A DNA stretch of 64,000 nt from Diadophis punctatus similis (taxonomy: Eukaryota; Chordata; Lepidosauria; Squamata; Dipsadidae), in the NCBI GenBank assembly GCA_023053685.1, contig JALIGW010000026.1:4857206-4921205 (forward strand), read 5' to 3'. Position numbers and translations under genes: made by a program. Shown one piece after another: positions 54,501 through 63,913 of the stretch; positions within the stretch are counted from its first letter, which is position 1; each line of letters opens with the position of its first letter. The notes under the pieces are model-generated. The model ran no database searches. It worked only from the letters and a program-made list of their open reading frames with translations, and was not told the DNA's origin.

Positions 54501-57500
54501 ACTCTGTAAACCGCTTAGAGAGGGCTGTAAAGCACTATGAAGCGGTATATAAGTCTAAGTGCTATTGCTATTGCTATCATCATCTTCTTCTTTTAACGAC
54601 CCCATAATCCCTTGCGGGGTGGAGTCTGGGCAACTGAACGGAGCTATTAGAGTGGGGGTTTTTTGTTTTGTTTTTAAATAATCTTTTTCAGTTTTTTCGA
54701 TAAAAATACAAAAAATAACAGAAAAATAACATACACCACAAACAAAACACAACACAAACACAAAGTAGGACAAAAATTGCGTACAATTACACATAGAATA
54801 ATTGCTCATTTGAACAGCTATTTTACAATGTTGCTGTATCCCATTTTATGATTATCTTATTTGTTTGGTTTCTTTTAACCTTTATTTATTTATTTATTAT
54901 TTATTTGTTTTGTGAGATTTATATACCGCCTCACAGTGCAAGCACTCTCTAAGCGGTTTACACCAGTAAGCAATGTATATATTTACATTGCCCCCCAACA
55001 ATCTGGGTCCTCATTTTACCTACCTCGGAAGGATGGAAGGATGAGTCAACCTTGAGCCCGTGAGATTTGAACCGCTGACCTGCGGATCAGTCAGCTAAAG
55101 TGACCTGCAGTACTGCCTCTAACCGCTGCGCCACCTCGCCTCATTATTAATCTTTTTATTATTATTAATCTTAGTCTACCTCAATCTAATTTACTATGTG
55201 CTTCATAGAGTGTTTTAATGGCCGGATGCCCTTCCTGTCGCCAATGCGGAGTTTTGTTCAGTAGATATATATTCTCATGGTGCCCAGAGAGAGAAATATC
55301 TGCCTCTACCTAGGATCGAACTCACAGCCTCCTGATTGTGAGGCGAGAACTCCCCCTCTAGGCCACCGCACCCACCCACCCCAACTATTGCTATTATCCT
55401 TATTGTCAAATTTATTTGCTGTTCCATCTCGCAGTTCAAAGCAAACTCGGAGCAGTTATAGATACATTCCACGTTTTGGGGAACTTCGCTGGCTATGAAC
55501 TGAGCACGCGAGCCAATTTTCATCCATCTTCTGGTTCTCCTGGCAGAGAGAAGAGAGGTTAATGACAGATGTGAGAATTAATCTCACAGAGGAGATGTTT
55601 GATCTTTTCCCGGACATCAGACATTAGAAATGAAACCGCAGTTTAAAAGTCTAAGTAAAATATTTATTTCGGTACAAAAACAATAAATCCTCATTTGTTT
55701 ACATCTCTGATATAAATCTGCGTCTTCTCTCAATGGAAGACAGAAGAAGAAGGGTAGAGCGGAGATTGGAATGCACACATGCATACAAGAACATGTCAAT
55801 CACGTGCTCAGGAATAAACCATTATATTGAATAGGGATGCATCTCCCTGCATATACATGTAACAGGCAATAATCACACCGTGACAGTTAAGCCAGGCTGA
55901 GTTAGCCATTTACTGTACCCGATTAAGGGTTTGAGAAGGATACACTGAAACCTCTTTCCGAATTGTTGGCTTTCCAGGTAAGGCTTGCTGCTCTCAATGG
56001 GTATCTCCTGGCCATCGGCGGCTATGACGGCATCGTTCATGTTTCGACGGTGGAAGCCTTTGATCTGGACCTCAACGCATGGAGGTAGTCTTGCTATCCC
56101 TTTACAGAGATGCTCCACCGGGGTTGTTGTTGTTTCCCCCCCCCCCCCCCACGGATGGCACCTTCTCGTTCTGTTACTTTTTACTCTTGTCTCTCATCAT
56201 CCAGAATCTGCAGATTGGGATGGGTTAAAAAAAAAACCTGGGAAATAAATCCATCAAAAAGGGAGAAATTCATTCATCTCTCGTATAGGCGGTCCTTGAT
56301 TTACAACCACCATCGGGACCACCATTTCTTTTGCTAAACAAGGCAGTTGTGCCAGGTTTTAGGAGCTTTTTACAACCTACCCATCTAGGTAGCTTCTTCG
56401 GGGCTATAAGGGGGAGAGAGCAAAGCCACTCCCTTCTGAGCATTGATGATGTTCCCTAGTTGGGCAATGAAATGTCTGCAAGAAAACAACCAGGCTCAGA
56501 AAGCACAGTTGTCGTCATTGTCGTTGTCCTTGTCGTCGTCGTCGTCCTCCTCCTCTTCCTCCTCCTCCCCCTCCCCCTCCTCCCCCACCCACACTCTCTT
56601 GTAGCACTGATGATGTTCCCTACTTGGGTAATGAAATGTCTTCAAGAAAACAACCAGACTCAGACAGCACCAAGGATCCGCACAGTTCTCCTCCTCCTCC
56701 TCCTCCTCCTCCTCCTTCTCCTCCTCCTCCTCCTCCTCCTCCTCCTCCTCCTCCTCCTCCTCCTCCTCCTCCTCCTCCTCCTCCTCCTCCTCCTCCTCCT
56801 CTCCCACTCCCTTGTAGCACCGATGATGTTCCCTACTTGGGTAATGAAATGTCTGCAAGTAGAAAACAACCAACCTCGATTGCAGAAAATACGACTTCAG
56901 CAACAGAGTGGTCAATGCCTGGAATGCTCTACCCGACTCCTTTATTACATTCTCTAATCCACACAGCTTCAACCTTAAACTGTCTACCGTGGACCTCACC
57001 CCATTCCTAAGAGGTCTGTAAGGGGCGTGCATAAGCGCACCATCGTGCCTACCGTCCCTGTCCTACTGTCCCCATTTATTTGTATCCATTTCATGTATTC
57101 ATAAACATGTTTATACTTATATCTGTTATATTTTATATGCTTGACAAAATAAATAAATACAATAAATAAACAAATAAAATAAAATAAAGTTCCAAGAGAA
57201 CCAAGGACCCCACAGTCCTCCTTTAAATAAAATAAAATAAATAAACAAATAAAATAAAGTTCCAAGAGAACCAAGGACCCTACAGTCCTCCTTTTCCTCT
57301 TCCACTTCACAAACCTCACTCCCTTCTAAATACTGATGATGTTCCCTAGTTGGGTAACGAAACGTCTGCAAGAAAACCACCGAGCTCAGAGAGCACCAAA
57401 CACCCCCACAGTTCACCCCTGAGCTACAAATATTCTATCTATATACTATCTATATGCTCTATCTAATACTCTTATATCGGTACCTATGTGAGTTCTAGAT

Positions 57501-57694
57501 GTCCATCTTTGATGTACGTACCACTGTTGTGTGAAACAACACACAACAAGTTTCTGGAGTTTAATGCTGCCCCTTGTTCCTTCCATTGCAGAAGTTTTGG
57601 CAACATGAAGAGCCGTCACCCAGGCGGAGGCGTCACCGTGATCCAAATGGCCACCGAAGATGTGGAATCCTTTGAGTCCCCTTGGAGCAGATAA
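45442..57694 (+). CDS. KLHL20-like kelch-repeat protein, seven visible exons (N-terminal part not found)
   Basis: Joined exons: 45442-45533, 46193-46376, 50255-50398, 51820-51953, 54029-54237, 55978-56084, 57592-57694. They give 973 nt, about 323 residues plus stop, all GT-AG and in phase. The first exon is the linker before the propeller and the rest form six kelch blades, each with a GG pair, a Y/F and a [78 protein letters not shown] and [16 protein letters not shown]. The last strand GGGVTVIQM closes the propeller as in KLHL20, the closest family member I know. KLHL proteins are Cullin-3 substrate receptors through BTB and BACK domains, and neither is visible between 37.7 and 45.4 kb. Intact splice sites and frames argue for a live gene. 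Orthology is uncertain, so no symbol is given. Confidence 0.9.
46193..46376 (+). CDS. Kelch gene exon K2 (blades 1-2)
   Basis: Acceptor TTTCCAG ends at 46192 and donor GTAAGT starts at 46377. It encodes [35 protein letters not shown] and [15 protein letters not shown]. Confidence 0.94.
46729..47388. repeat. 34-bp minisatellite, about 19 copies
   Basis: Head-to-tail units of GAAATTGACCGAATTTCAAC plus TCCCTGCTCCCTTT. Copies differ by a few substitutions (GAAAATGACC, TTAAAATT) and an occasional missing T. Each unit holds the small palindrome GAAATT-AATTTC. It lies in the intron between exons K2 and K3, 350 bp after the donor. Confidence 0.95.
47389..48375. other. Intron segment, nothing recognised
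   Basis: Unique-looking intron DNA between the minisatellite and a CR1 fragment. No exon, RNA gene or repeat family could be supported. Confidence 0.4.
48380..49215 (+). mobile_element. CR1-type LINE 3' end followed by a 530-bp (AATAG)n array
   Basis: CR1 3' sequence (CACCAAGAAGAGGGGGGGTC to CCCTTCCAATTCTGTTATAT) ends at about 48680. It passes directly into GGAAT, GAATA, GAGTA and AATAATAG arrays to 49212. This is the expected 3'-seeded microsatellite arrangement, here greatly expanded. Confidence 0.92.
49216..49785. other. Intron segment, nothing recognised
   Basis: Unique-looking sequence in the kelch gene between the pentamer array and a fold-back element. No feature supported. Confidence 0.4.
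49786..50116 (+). mobile_element. Fold-back MITE
   Basis: Starts GAGTCCTCGACTTATGGCCA (first bases lost) and ends GTAAGTCGAGGATTGTCTG. It lies 138 bp before exon K3. Confidence 0.78.
50255..50398 (+). CDS. Kelch gene exon K3 (blades 2-3)
   Basis: Acceptor CCTGGTAG ends at 50254 and donor GTAAGC starts at 50399. It encodes [20 protein letters not shown] and [15 protein letters not shown]. Confidence 0.94.
50555..51250. repeat. ~690-bp purine-only minisatellite (GAGGAGGAAGATATGGAGAA)
   Basis: Nearly all-purine + strand with repeating GAGGAGGAAGATATGGAGAA-type units and higher-order blocks that include GAAGCTATGGAGAAGGAGGA and ATATAGGATGAAGGG. The E-rich frame it gives on the + strand is an artefact. 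Intron between K3 and K4. Confidence 0.93.
51820..51953 (+). CDS. Kelch gene exon K4 (blades 3-4)
   Basis: Acceptor CCTTCCAG ends at 51819 and donor GTATAT starts at 51954. It encodes [20 protein letters not shown] and [15 protein letters not shown]. Confidence 0.94.
51986..52218 (-). mobile_element. tRNA-derived SINE
   Basis: Reverse-oriented full SINE from ATAGCACTTAGACTTATATA (3' end) to the GATGGTGCAGTGGTTAAATG head on the - strand. It lies 32 bp after the K4 donor. Confidence 0.9.
52233..52880 (-). mobile_element. CR1 3' end split by a 424-bp hAT-like element
   Basis: CR1 terminus (AGATGGAAAGGGACCTTGGA) to 52328. Then 52329-52752 has ends CAGTGATGGCGAACCT and AGGTTCACCATCACGG, flanked by CCCTAAAC on both sides (52321-52328 and 52753-52760). 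CR1 then resumes to about 52880. The hAT body holds two copies of a ~120-bp unit beginning CTCCGGAAAAGCTGAACTTC and CpG-rich GCATGCGC steps. Confidence 0.93.
52881..54010. other. Kelch gene intron, nothing recognised
   Basis: AT-rich intron of about 1.1 kb before exon K5. No exon, RNA gene or clear repeat was identified. Confidence 0.4.
54029..54237 (+). CDS. Kelch gene exon K5 (blades 4-5)
   Basis: Acceptor TATTTCAG ends at 54028 and donor GTAAGG starts at 54238. It encodes [40 protein letters not shown] and [13 protein letters not shown]. Confidence 0.95.
54345..55148. mobile_element. Two SINEs in opposite orientation with AT-rich link
   Basis: A + strand tRNA-derived SINE at about 54345-54580 and a - strand copy at about 54920-55145, with (TTTA)n at its 3' side. 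The 54650-54840 link is A/T-rich and looks like an old LINE remnant that I cannot name. Confidence 0.85.
55150..55385 (-). mobile_element. Second SINE type with Bov-B-like tail (Sauria SINE-like)
   Basis: On the - strand a tRNA-like head (GCGGTGGCCTAGAGGGGGAG, box B GAGTTCGATCCTA) is followed by GGGCACCATGAGAATATATA and a GCGACAGGAAGGGCATCCGG tail typical of Bov-B LINE 3' ends. It ends in (TAA)n. It differs from the common SINE of the window in both head and tail. The family name is inferred from memory. Confidence 0.7.
55563..55885 (-). mobile_element. Solo LTR, copy C, with exact 5-bp target duplication
   Basis: 323 bp. Starts TGACAG and ends GTGACA on the + strand (TG...CA on both strands) and is flanked by GTTAA at 55558-55562 and 55886-55890. 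On the - strand it holds the TGTTACATGTATATGCAG block and the polyadenylation block GTACCGAAATAAATATTTTA. Copies A and B share these. It ends 93 bp before exon K6. No internal retroviral genes are present. Confidence 0.9.
55978..56084 (+). CDS. Kelch gene exon K6 (blades 5-6)
   Basis: Acceptor CTTTCCAG ends at 55977 and donor GTAGTC starts at 56085. It encodes [20 protein letters not shown] and [13 protein letters not shown]. Confidence 0.94.
56288..57430. repeat. MITE fragment, GTCCTTGGTGCTCTCTGAG-family units and (CTC)n tract
   Basis: A short fold-back fragment (about 56288-56375) is followed by reverse-oriented family units at about 56440-56525, 56605-56690, 56815-56875 and 57190-57415, with (CTC)n of about 40 units at 56686-56800. 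56875-57180 contains a GACAAAATAAATAAAT LINE tail. Poly-Leu, poly-Glu and poly-Arg frames here are artefacts. Confidence 0.85.
57592..57694 (+). CDS. Kelch gene last exon K7
   Basis: Acceptor CCATTGCAG ends at 57591; stop TAA at 57692-57694. It encodes [20 protein letters not shown] and [13 protein letters not shown]. The GGGVTVIQM strand closes the propeller. Confidence 0.94.
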
Positions 57695-58135
57695 CCAGAA
57701 GATGGACAAGAACTAGTTCTAGGTTCAGATTAGGTAGGGTGAGTTCTTTAGCTAGATCTGAGCAGCGTCAGGACGAAAGAGCTGTACATCCATACCTGAA
57801 ACAAGATTATTTCTTTGATTCCTTCACTTTCGATAGCCGTCCCTCTCAGTCCAACTGATTCTGGGCGGTGAACAATTTAGCAACCGTTAAAACACAAAAA
57901 TGAAAAATCGAAGTATGGAGATACTATTCTTTGCTCCACTATTTCTTTTCAGGGTTGGGATCTCCTTGGATTTTTTTCACCAGTGCCTTTCCAGTTGCAC
58001 CACTGAAACCCAGAAAGGCTAAATGGTGGAATGATCTTGGAATTAACAGAAGCAGAATACGTCTGTTGAGTCCTGATATGTTCACACACCATCCTATTTG
58101 GATTAAGATATACCTATGCACACCTCCATATTTCA
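57695..58135 (+). other. Kelch gene downstream sequence
   Basis: Probable 3'UTR and spacer, with no repeat recognised. No unambiguous polyadenylation signal was seen. Confidence 0.35.
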
Positions 58136-58137
58136 TG

Positions 58138-58530
58138 ATTGAGCCGTGGTGGCGCAGTGGTTAGACTGCGGTATTGCAGGCTAACTCTGCCGACTGCCAG
58201 CAGTTCGATCTTGACCGGCTCAAGGTTGACTCAGCCTTCCATCCTTCCGAGGACGGTAAAATGAGGACCCAGATTGTTAGGGGTAATAGGCTGGCAATGT
58301 AAACTGCTTAGAGAGGGCTGTAAAGCACTGTGAAGCGGTATATAAGTCTAAGTGCTTCTATCTATCTATCTATCTATCTATCATCTATCTGCCATGGTGG
58401 CGCAGTGGTTAGAATTCAGTATTGCAGAATAATTCTGCCGACTGCCAGCAGTTCAATCCTGATGGGCTCAAGGTTGACTCATCCTTCCATCCTTCCAAGG
58501 ACAGTAAAATGAGGACCCAGATTGTTGGAT

Positions 58531-58619
<89 letters not shown>

Positions 58620-58790
58620 ATCTATCTGCAATGGTGGCGCAGTGGTTAGAATGCAGTACTGCAGAATAATTCTGCCGACTGCTTTGAGTTCGATCCTGAC
58701 CGGCTCAAGATTGTCTAAAATTGTCTAAAGAGAGGGCTGTAAAGCACTAGGAAGCAGTATATAAGACTAAGTGCTATCGCTATTCTAAAA
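58138..58790 (+). mobile_element. Three SINE copies with (ATCT)n and (CT)n between
   Basis: + strand tRNA-derived SINEs at about 58138-58362 (full), 58391-58530 (5' part) and 58629-58785 (internally deleted). (ATCT)n and (CT)n lie between the copies (58357-58388 and 58539-58620). Each new head follows a tetranucleotide tail. Confidence 0.88.
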
Positions 58791-59180
58791 AGGGCTAAAA
58801 ATTCTATTCTTATCTTTCTGCTTGTTTCTTTGTCTTAACCACATCGCCTGCTATCCTGGTTTGTTGGCTAAAAATGCTCCTTGGCCCTAAGAGTTTGACT
58901 GCAATTACATAAATTGCTTCAAAAAAACATTCTCCTCTAAATTACTGTCGGCTAGTAGTATTTTAAAGATTGGTGTTCCCCGAGTTGGCCAATGCATGAC
59001 CCGGGACCTCAGCTCAATAACCTTGGGTGGCTCCAGATCTAGAATAAAACAATTGAATGTTTCCTAGTAGTCAAAAAGATTTACACCATCGCAGACAGCA
59101 AAGTGTACGTGACTTTGCACACTTCGCTCATATCCTAATAATCTTTGCTTAGTGATTTGATTCTTCAAGAAATGTTATCT
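58791..59180. other. Spacer, nothing recognised
   Basis: Unique-looking intergenic DNA; no feature supported. Confidence 0.4.
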
Positions 59181-59184
59181 CCAA

Positions 59185-59640
59185 GGGAATGCTAATCAAG
59201 GAGAGAAGCAACCTAGAACTAAGAAGAAATTTCCTGACAGTGAGAACAATTAACCAGTGGAACAGCTTGCCTCCAGAAGTTGTGAATGCTCCAACACTGG
59301 ACGTTTTTAAGAAGATGTTGGACAACCATTTGTCTGAAGCTGTGTAGGGTTTCCTGCCTAAGCAGGGGGTTGGACTAGAAGACCTCCAAGCTCCCTTCCA
59401 ACTCTTTATTCTGTTCTGTTCAAGTGACAGCCTTCATGGCAAAGAATGGGAAAATAAAATGAGATTTGGCCAAATTCTTTTTTTTTCTTTTTAGTTAAAA
59501 ATCATTTACAGTAGGCTCACGTTTGACTCTGCATTTATTCTCTGGAAATGAAGAACATTTAGAACATAGAAGCATAGAGCTGAAAGGGACCTCGGAGGTC
59601 TTCTAGTCCAACCCCCTGCTCAAAGCAGAAAACCTTCAGG
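59185..59640. mobile_element. CR1 3' fragments, one in each orientation
   Basis: A + strand CR1 3' end at about 59190-59425 (GGAGAGAAGCAACCTAGAAC to CCCTTCCAACTC, followed by TTTATTCTGTTCTGTTC). A short - strand terminus lies at about 59563-59635 (GAGCTGAAAGGGACCTCGGA). Confidence 0.88.
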
Positions 59641-60565
59641 TTTTGCTTTGAAGTTTTATTGCCTCACTATGCTGAATTCAAGGAAGGTTAATGGGTTACG
59701 AAATAAACCCATTTGCAGGGATTTGCCCAAAACATGGAGTCAATCTGGGTTTATCTAAACCACCCCTGAGAATAAAGAAGAATGAAACAATTAAATTAAA
59801 TTAAATTAAGAATGAAATAAAATGCACAGGCCGAAAGAAATCAATGACAAAACACCCTGGATTGAGAGCATCAAATCAGACGCGAAGTTGAACATCCGAT
59901 AATTGAAAGAAGCTGTGCTTGACAAGGTAGCATGGAGAGCAAGCCCTCGCCCATAAAGCCAGCAAGAATCGGGCACAACTAAATGGTTAAAAACAGCAAC
60001 CAATTATGGCTAAGTGCCATCGCAAGTTTCTCTTTCCCACAACCATGTGGGCTGTTTGTGGCCTTGCGTTGTTGCAAACGGATGGGGAAATGGTTTGACT
60101 GCAAGGGAGGCTGAGGCGGTTGGGGAAGGGACGGGGGGGGGGACAAGCTTTCAAACGAGCAACATATAAAATTCAGAATATGAATCATTAAAGCAGGCAT
60201 GCTATTCCACCAAGCCATTAAGCAGCAGCTTCAGCTGCCAGTTCATTAATGAATAAGGTGATCAGATGAAATTCTCCTGAGTGGGCCAGCGATGTTTTGC
60301 TCTTATCGGCGCACTTTAAAACTAGGAGCGTGCAGAAGAGAAGAATTAAAAATGGTCCTGGCCTTGGTCCACATTACGATCTGAATCATCCCAGCGGTTC
60401 CGTTTAATGGAACCAAGAATTGCTTATAGTGCTGGAGCTGACCTCTACCCACCCACCCACCCCGTACGCCACATAGATACCTCATTATTCTGCCATTTTA
60501 AACACAAACGTTAAAAAAATCGGAATTCTGCTTCAATATTTTAAGACACGGGGATGCGGTACACT
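59641..60565. other. Spacer, nothing recognised
   Basis: Intergenic DNA with one short AAATT run at 59792. No exon or repeat family supported. Confidence 0.4.
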
Positions 60566-60568
60566 TAC

Positions 60569-60664
60569 GTCGGGTTCGTGGTGCGCTCTGAGGTTGTTTT
60601 CCTTCTCATAGAAAATGCCTGTTAGACGATCTCCCCGCAGGGACCTCTTAAACGGCGAGAGAAG
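60569..60664 (-). CDS. Candidate isolated exon, unknown gene
   Basis: On the - strand a strong acceptor (CTCATTCTCCTGGCTTTCAG) precedes exactly 96 nt with only one open frame. It reads LLSPFKRSLRGDRLTGIFYE, then KENNLRAHHEPD, and is followed by a consensus donor GTAAGT. Both ends are in phase 0. I do not recognise the protein and found no partner exon nearby. It could be an exon of a gene lying to the right or overlapping on the - strand, or a chance match. Confidence 0.4.
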
Positions 60665-61735
60665 CTGAAAGCCAGGAGAATGAGGTGTTGACAGATGCCA
60701 ACCAACCAAATGGATTTCCACTGTCAGCACATGCCAGAAATACAAACCGAAAACCCCCCCAGATGTATAGAAAAGGGGAGGCAGATATATGGAATTGTGC
60801 CACGAATCCTTGAGCGAAGAGACCCATTAGATTCTCTGGCATTTAATCCCCAGTAAAATATGTACAGCCACAGTTGCCATAGGCGACTTGTCGATTTTGG
60901 CTGCTGGAGTCTGACTTTGAGTGGTATTTCGTCAAGAAATTCCACAACTGTAAGAAATTCCAGGAAATAGTAGTATTAAAAAAAAACAGAGGAGAAAGAA
61001 TTTTCAAGCGCTTAACATGCACCTGCCAAGAAAGCAGCGTGAATATTTTTATGCAGTAACCAGAGTTCAAGCGAGAAGCCAGAGAAACTGCATATATATC
61101 TACAGTATATCACTACAGCAACAATAAATCATCTTTTTTGGTGATCAAGGGATCAAATTAAAAGGAAAAGAAACCTGTGCATAAAAGAACAAAATAAAAA
61201 ATGCACATGAACCATTTTACTCTCCTAAAGAGTGACTAGCATAAATATGCAAGGATGCACACAATTCTATTTAACCCTTTGCCTAGGCACAATGTATTTA
61301 ATGTTTAATCTTTATGATTTTAATTGTAAGCCACCCACAGTTGCTATGCAGAGAGAGAGAGAAAGAGAGAGAGATGGGTGGCACATAAATTTAATAAATA
61401 CTCTTTAGGGCTCAAAGTACTTGCCCCATAGGGCTTACGAGGTTTAATTTGTTTAGCTTTATTTGTAAATTTATTATCTTGTTTTCAAACTCTGAAATTC
61501 CACTCAGGAGATGGGTTGTTTTTCTCCCCGCAAACTTTACATTCAGCATAATCTTCTAAAGCCATTGACTAGCTTTTACAAGCTGCCAAATTAGATTTAG
61601 TGAGAGTTTGGCAGATTTTCTTTCAGAAGATGACGATAAAAATGTTGGAATCAAATGATTATGGACCCAATGAACAAGGTTTTTTTTTTTAAATGTAGCA
61701 TTAAGGTCAACCCAATATAAAATAGCTGTACCACA
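60665..61735. other. Spacer, nothing recognised
   Basis: Non-repetitive intergenic DNA apart from a LINE tail box with (GA)n near 61328-61400. No exon supported. Confidence 0.4.
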
Positions 61736-61739
61736 GAGG

Positions 61740-62350
61740 ATAAAGGAAACCACCAAAAAAGCCAACACGGTTCTAGGCTGCATTAACAGATGGATAGAAT
61801 TAAGATCATGCGAAGTGTTAATACCACTTTATAATGCTTTGGTAAAAACCACATTTGGAATACTGCATCCAGTTTTGGACACCACGATGTAAAAAAGATG
61901 TTGAGACTCTAGAAACAGTGCAGAGAAGAGCAACAAAGATGATTAGGGGACTGGAGGCTAAAACATATGAAGAACAGTTGCAGCAACTGGGTATGTCTAG
62001 TTTAATGAAAAGAAGGACCAGGGGAGACATGATAGCAGTGTTCCAATATCTCAGGGGTTGCCACAAAGAAGAGGGAGTCAAGCTATTCTCCAAAGCACTT
62101 GAGGGTAGGACAAGAAGCAATGGGTAGAAACTAAACAAGGAGAGAAGTAACTTAGAACTAAGGAGAAATTTCCTGACAGAACAATTAATCAGTGGAACAG
62201 CTTGCCTCCAGAAGTTGTGAATGCTCCAACACTGGAGTTTTTTAAAGAAAATACTGGACAGTCTTCTGTCTGAAATGGCATCGGTTCTCCTGCTTGAGCA
62301 GGGGGCTGGACTAGAAGACCTCCAAGGTCCCTTCCAACTCTGTTATTGTT
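61740..62350 (+). mobile_element. CR1-type LINE 3' part, longest + strand copy
   Basis: Includes sequence further 5' than other copies (AAGCCAACACGGTTCTAGGC) and the frame [20 protein letters not shown] followed by [20 protein letters not shown], then stops. Ends CCCTTCCAACTCTGTTATTG. Confidence 0.9.
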
Positions 62351-62850
62351 ATTAAGCTACAGTGTTGTTTTCGAAAAGACTAGGAAAATAAACAAAGTCA
62401 TGAGTTTCTGAATGAGCCGTAACTATTATGTTCCCGTCTTTCCCCAAATGAGTGCTTTGCAGCCCAACAGCATCTATTTTCTTCCCTGGATGGTTTTTAA
62501 AGTCCCTCTCAATGAGATAGTTATTTTAAAAGGGAACACTTTGAAAAACTTTATGGCTTCTCTGCTGCTTGGGTTGCTTTGATTTATTCTCCCGTTCTTG
62601 AGTGTTAACGATTCTGGCCAAGGCTTCAATGCATCAGGCAGAGTCCCACGTATTGACAAAGCCGGTGAATTTTTCAAGATCACCCAAGTAACTGAGGGTG
62701 TTCTCAAGGTGAAAATAAGTGAATGATGTGGCTGTCCTCAATCACGTAACTGCGATTTTTAAAGCGGCTTTTCTGAGCGGAGTAAACGCGTGGGAGGCAT
62801 CAGGGTTGGATCCACGTTTGAAACCAGCGTGGAATGAAGTCAACTGCTTC
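62351..62850. other. Spacer, nothing recognised
   Basis: Intergenic DNA without a recognisable feature. Confidence 0.4.
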
Positions 62851-63124
62851 TCCCCATCATCTCCTTATCTCTCTTTGTATCTTCATCTTTCTCGTCTTTC
62901 TCTTCTCAACTTTATTGTCTGTCAATCTGTCTGTCTCTATCTCTTATCAATCCATTCTCCCATCCATCTGTCTATTTGTCTTTTCATCCATCTCTTCATT
63001 TTTCCATCCATCCACCCATCCACCACTATCTGTCTGTCTGTCCGTCCATCCGTCATTATCTATCTATCCATCTATCCATCCATCGTTATCTATCCATCCA
63101 TCCATCATTGTCTGTCTGTCTATC

Positions 63125-63212
<88 letters not shown>

Positions 63213-63232
63213 CTATCATCTATCTATCTATC

Positions 63233-63286
<54 letters not shown>

Positions 63287-63574
63287 CCCTGCCTGCCCCT
63301 TCTCTCCCCCTCCCATCCTCTCTCTCTCTCTCTCTCTCCATCCATCCATCCATCCATCCATCCATCCATCCATCCATCCATCCATCCTTCCAACTGTCCA
63401 TCTGAATATTTGCATCTCTCTCTCTCCATTTTACTATCAATCCATCTCTATCTATCCATCCATGTTATCTATACACACACTCTCTCTCTCCCACTCCCTC
63501 CCTCCCTTCCCCTCCCTCTCCCTCTCTCTTTCCCTCTCTCCCTTTCCTTCTTTCCCTTATCTATCTACTATCTA
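62851..63574. repeat. Compound tetranucleotide microsatellite
   Basis: CTCTTTGTAT-type pyrimidine DNA passes into (ATCC)n, then (ATCT)n at 63118-63212, (CT)n at 63237-63268, (ATCC)n at 63338-63387 and (CTCC)-rich DNA to 63560. Serine-rich frames here are artefacts. Confidence 0.95.
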
Positions 63575-63880
63575 ATTTACATGGCTCTCCATCTGACAAA
63601 AAATGACTCCGGGTGGGATACAACAATAAAGTAAAACATATAAAAACCAATCATTATTCAAATATATATATATAACAGCCCTCATTAACACGATTAACCT
63701 CCCTCCCAACCAGGCACAGGAGAGAGTAAATATTATCCACAACTATGGAACCATCTTGGAAGGCCACCAATTCCTTCCCTGGGACCCGCTCCCACCCACA
63801 CCCCCCAGGCCAGATGAGGCAGGCAGGTCTTAAGGCTCTTCCACCCTCCAGGATTGCAAGAAAAGCCAAATCATTTTATC
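63575..63880 (-). mobile_element. LINE 3' end (L2/CR1-like)
   Basis: On the - strand, a CCTGGAGGGTGGAAGAGCCT segment leads to a TATCCCACCCGGAGTCATTT terminal box, directly joined to the tetranucleotide array at 63570. Assignment rests on the terminal box shared with other LINE tails here. Confidence 0.5.
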
Positions 63881-63899
63881 TCCCCCTTTCCTTGCTCGG

Positions 63900-63913
63900 C
63901 CACTAGATGGCGC
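63900..63913 (+). promoter_or_regulatory. CTCF-type motif
   Basis: CCACTAGATGGCGC matches the CTCF core CCASYAGRKGGCRS at every position. It lies in unique DNA at the right edge of the window, outside recognised repeats. Confidence 0.55.

Noticed and set aside
54345..54580. True tRNA genes at SINE heads (also at 17297, 32093 and 58138)
   Set aside because: Only box A and box B-like elements are present, without a foldable cloverleaf, and each continues into the SINE body.
56460..57032. Poly-Leu, poly-Pro, poly-Glu, poly-Gly and poly-Arg open frames
   Set aside because: Six-frame shadows of a (CTC)n trinucleotide tract.
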